Below are positions 62,459 through 64,000 of a stretch of 64,000 nucleotides of DNA, piece by piece. Every line of letters starts with the position of its first letter. Positions within the stretch are counted from its first letter, which is position 1. Below the pieces are notes generated by a model. The model made no database searches. It was not told the origin of the DNA and saw nothing but the letters and a program-made list of their open reading frames with translations. The stretch is from Cohnella mopanensis (lineage in GTDB: Bacteria; Bacillota; Bacilli; Paenibacillales; Paenibacillaceae): the NCBI RefSeq assembly GCF_022352055.1, contig NZ_JAKRWM010000009.1, positions 217,661-281,660 on the forward strand, in the 5' to 3' direction. Position numbers and translations under genes: made by a program.

Positions 62459-62558
62459 GTACGGCTTTCTACTCGACAAAATCTATAAGCTTGAGGCCGC
62501 CGCCCATAACCAATCTTTAGTTTCTGCCTCAATAGATGGTGAGGTGCAGCGTGTATGA
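62451..62558 (+). CDS. 35-residue small phage-type protein
   Basis: A short frame MFKYGFLLDKIYKLEAAAHN followed by 15 residues. It has AAGGAG at seven bases before ATG and an eight-base overlap with the preceding gene, the packing typical of phage genes. Function unknown. Confidence 0.5.
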   Translation: MFKYGFLLDKIYKLEAAAHNQSLVSASIDGEVQRV

Positions 62559-62645
62559 CTTATTTATGAAGTTAGCGATTACTGCGATTACTGCATCAAG
62601 ATCAACAATGAGAGTATTTCGTAAGGAAAATCTGCGAATTCCGCA

Positions 62646-62810
62646 TTACTTAGGTTTCGGTATCTGCCTTATGAATTTATCATTATCATCATATACCATG
62701 ATGCATAACCCTTTAATTGCACCTTTGGTTTCAAAAAGCAGCTTCATAGCTTCTTGTTTTTCGAGTGGAACGTTAATTCGTTTGCCATTGTAACCAAGAA
62801 AATACCGCAC
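62646..62810 (-). CDS. 54-residue phage-type protein
   Basis: A short frame starting with GTG behind GGAGG. It encodes RYFLGYNGKRINVPLE near the start, a helix QEAMKLLFETKG, and VYDDNDKFIRQIPKPK at the end, which looks like a compact alpha/beta domain. It is in line with the other minus-strand phage genes to its right. No family recognised. Confidence 0.5.
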   Translation of the reverse strand: MRYFLGYNGKRINVPLEKQEAMKLLFETKGAIKGLCIMVYDDNDKFIRQIPKPK

Positions 62811-62877
62811 TTAACCTCCAAGGATGAAATTTATGTTGTCAGGATTTTACATATTCCACCATTTTACGCAAATCCCT

Positions 62878-63087
62878 CTATTTCAGAAATATCCACCATA
62901 CTATCAACCAGATCATGCTCCAAAGAACTGAACTCATACCAAAAGCCATGATCAGTCCTCGAAAGAAGTTAAGGCCATCATCCCGATCTTCCATAACGAC
63001 GCGACCTCCGTTCTTTCCGATTTCTAGGCGACTGGCCGGCGAGGGTGACAGCCTACGCATTAACCAACTGTTTAGCATCTTCAGCAT
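62878..63087 (-). CDS. Small phage-type membrane protein
   Basis: A 69-residue protein with a charged N-terminal half (RLEIGKNGGRVVMEDRDDGL) and one C-terminal helix, GLIMAFGMSSVLWSMIWLIV. AAGGAGAG lies before the ATG. Its start lies inside the end of the next upstream gene, a phage-like overlap. Function unknown. Confidence 0.5.
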   Translation of the reverse strand: MLKMLNSWLMRRLSPSPASRLEIGKNGGRVVMEDRDDGLNFFRGLIMAFGMSSVLWSMIWLIVWWIFLK

Positions 63088-63259
63088 CGTTACTCTCCTT
63101 TATACACCCGATTGGCTTGCGGCAATATTGCACAGATCCTTCCCATCTACCCTCAATGCAACCTCGGCACTTCTCTGGCTGCAGGCTCGAAAAATCCATT
63201 TTGCGGTCTCTATGTAGGTTGAGCCCGCCATACTTTTTACCTCTTCTTCTGCCGGCCAA
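63053..63259 (-). CDS. Small Cys-rich phage-type protein
   Basis: A 68-residue protein with a basic start (AGRRRGKKYGG) and a cysteine cluster CRGCIEGRWEGSVQYC-x6-C, probably a zinc site. The preferred start is TTG 63259 behind AAGGAG; an ATG further in lacks a site. It overlaps the next gene by 35 bases. Function unknown. Confidence 0.5.
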   Translation of the reverse strand: MAGRRRGKKYGGLNLHRDRKMDFSSLQPEKCRGCIEGRWEGSVQYCRKPIGCIKESNDAEDAKQLVNA

Positions 63260-63284
63260 CGGACCCAACTCCTTAATTTGAAAA

Positions 63285-63316
63285 TAAAAAAGAGACAGCT
63301 GCGACCCTGTCTCTCT
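63285..63316 (-). terminator. Terminator of the phage zinc-finger pseudogene
   Basis: AGAGACAG/CTGTCTCT with an eight-base loop and a T run on the minus strand. Confidence 0.75.
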
Positions 63317-63799
63317 TTACCATCGCATAATTGCGAGGTCTTCCCCGGTATTCGTTGCACACAATATACCGTACAAGGAAGCGTCCTCTCTTGGGATGGA
63401 TTTGCTTGCTTCAAACGCTTTCCGCTTACGGTACAATTCAGCATTCGTCCAAAATGTAATGTTTCGGAAATCAAACGTTTGTTTACATTCCGGACAGCTC
63501 GGCAGCATCTTACCGCGTTGGTAATGCTGTTCCAGGCCTTTGAAAATAACCGATTATGGCTTTTCTTTCAGCCATTGGCGGCGTTGTTCATCTATTGCCT
63601 TATGTTGATCGTTCAAGCGGTCGTAATACCGCGCTAAATGTTCCATCGCCACTTAGGGATCGACCGTAAGACCACAGCGGCATGTTACTTCGCGGTTAAC
63701 CGTATCGACAGTAAACTTCTTATTATATGGATCGCAGGTACATTTACGAGGCTTATGTCGCTCTATACGAATCGTGTCCAGTTGTACGATGTTACCCAT
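63317..63799 (-). pseudogene. Phage zinc-binding protein gene with two in-frame TAA codons
   Basis: One continuous frame of 161 codons from ATG 63799 (AAGG upstream) to the final stop. It reads like a known phage protein type: CTCDPYNKKFTVDTVNREVT with a Cys pair, VDP, then AMEHLARYYDRLNDQHKAI, QWLKEKP, and LEQHYQRGKMLPSCPECKQT with a second Cys pair and TFWTNAELYRKR. The frame is kept throughout, but TAA occurs after VDP (63653-63655) and after EKP (63554-63556). The three pieces cannot each be functional, so the gene is most simply a recent pseudogene. Confidence 0.7.
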
Positions 63800-63827
63800 C
63801 CTGCATCCTTCTCTCTTAAGGAAAATA

Positions 63828-63856
63828 TTGTCGATCAATTGTGAAGCGTGTAAAAT
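63828..63856 (+). promoter_or_regulatory. Promoter of the last partial gene
   Basis: TTGTCG (63828-63833) and TAAAAT (63851-63856), 17 bases apart, 30 bases upstream of the start codon. Confidence 0.55.
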
Positions 63857-63886
63857 ACTAGGATAATAACTGTAGGAGGAAACACA

Positions 63887-64000
63887 ATGAACGAAGTTTG
63901 GTCGGAGCTTCTTTCACCAATTATCCTTTGTGTTATTGGTGCTATCCTTTTATTTGGTTTGGCAGCACTCTTGAAGAGATCAAAGAGATATATGGAACTA
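63887..64000 (+). CDS. Small membrane protein, partial at the right edge (holin-like)
   Basis: The first 38 residues are visible. MNEVWSELLSPIILCVIGAI and the following FGLAALL form one hydrophobic helix, then basic residues (KRSKR). AGGAGGA lies before the ATG and a good promoter upstream. The start pattern is similar to LL-H-type phage holins, but the rest of the gene is outside the window. Confidence 0.55.
   Translation, partial: MNEVWSELLSPIILCVIGAILLFGLAALLKRSKRYMEL

Noticed and set aside
63317..63799. Stop-codon recoding of TAA in the phage region
   Set aside because: Neighbouring small phage genes seem to end normally at TAA with proper overlaps and terminators, so a genetic-code change is not supported; pseudogene is the simpler reading.
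56353..64000. Second attachment site copying the tRNA-Val 3' end
   Set aside because: No repeat of the T-arm and acceptor sequence was found by eye in the rest of the window, so the right boundary of the element is not claimed.
1..64000. CRISPR arrays, rRNA genes and complete insertion sequences
   Set aside because: No regularly spaced repeats of CRISPR type, no rRNA-like sequence and no intact transposase gene were seen.

Overview
The window looks like chromosomal DNA of a spore-forming, Gram-positive member of the Paenibacillaceae (Paenibacillus, Cohnella or a close relative). The grounds are the moderately high GC of most genes, purine-rich Shine-Dalgarno sites, many TTG and GTG starts, and Bacillales-type proteins and gene neighbourhoods: ftsW near ylaN, acsA divergent from acuA-acuC, ytxJ next to ccpA, and YesM/YesN-type sensors beside a sugar ABC transporter. 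Species cannot be fixed from the sequence alone.

Layout. 1-8.7 kb: envelope and metabolic genes (end of an M20 amidohydrolase, YugN-like protein, FtsW, Asp23-like protein, Ca2+/H+ antiporter, YlaN, an HPr-like protein without the catalytic histidine, an M29 aminopeptidase, a lipoprotein and a GAF-GGDEF protein). 8.7-10.5 kb: rpsD, then a DUF1450-type cysteine protein behind a promoter carrying a good Fur box, then ferritin. With YlaN, a Fur-linked protein in the family, this gives the left part an iron theme. 10.6-17.5 kb: a sugar-type ABC importer divergent from its likely two-component regulator. 17.6-21.6 kb: a metallo-beta-lactamase-fold hydrolase and a large class A penicillin-binding protein. 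21.8-33.4 kb: carbon control. acsA is divergent from acuA-acuC (acetyl-CoA synthetase and its acetylation/deacetylation pair, with a CcpA-type cre site in the acsA leader), followed by mtnN, ccpA, ytxJ and a two-gene PTS operon (IICBA then Enzyme I) preceded by a large palindromic element. 33.6-39.6 kb: shikimate genes aroA and aroK, paired fluoride-channel genes, rhodanese, gnd and a YceI-like protein. 39.7-46.4 kb: an ABC-2 exporter divergent from a NarL-type two-component system, an arrangement like linearmycin resistance modules. 46.5-56.2 kb: an RND pump, an MFS pump, an Orn/Lys/Arg decarboxylase, a second MBL hydrolase and several small conserved genes.

At about 56.35 kb a tRNA-Val(GAC) marks the start of an accessory region that runs to the right edge. 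Its content is mosaic and decaying: an excisionase-like and an ArpU-like phage gene, AT-rich membrane proteins of unknown function, the C-terminal remnant of an ATP-dependent DNA ligase, a displaced RHS tip plus toxin domain (broken by a one-base frameshift at the DPxGL junction) with an intact adjacent immunity candidate, a truncated tyrosine recombinase, and a block of small phage genes. One of the phage genes carries two in-frame TAA codons. The arrangement fits repeated integration next to the tRNA followed by decay.

Most calls rest on recognising protein families by eye. No database search, structure prediction or folding program was run. Starts were shifted from the longest possible frame wherever a ribosome binding site clearly pointed to an internal codon.
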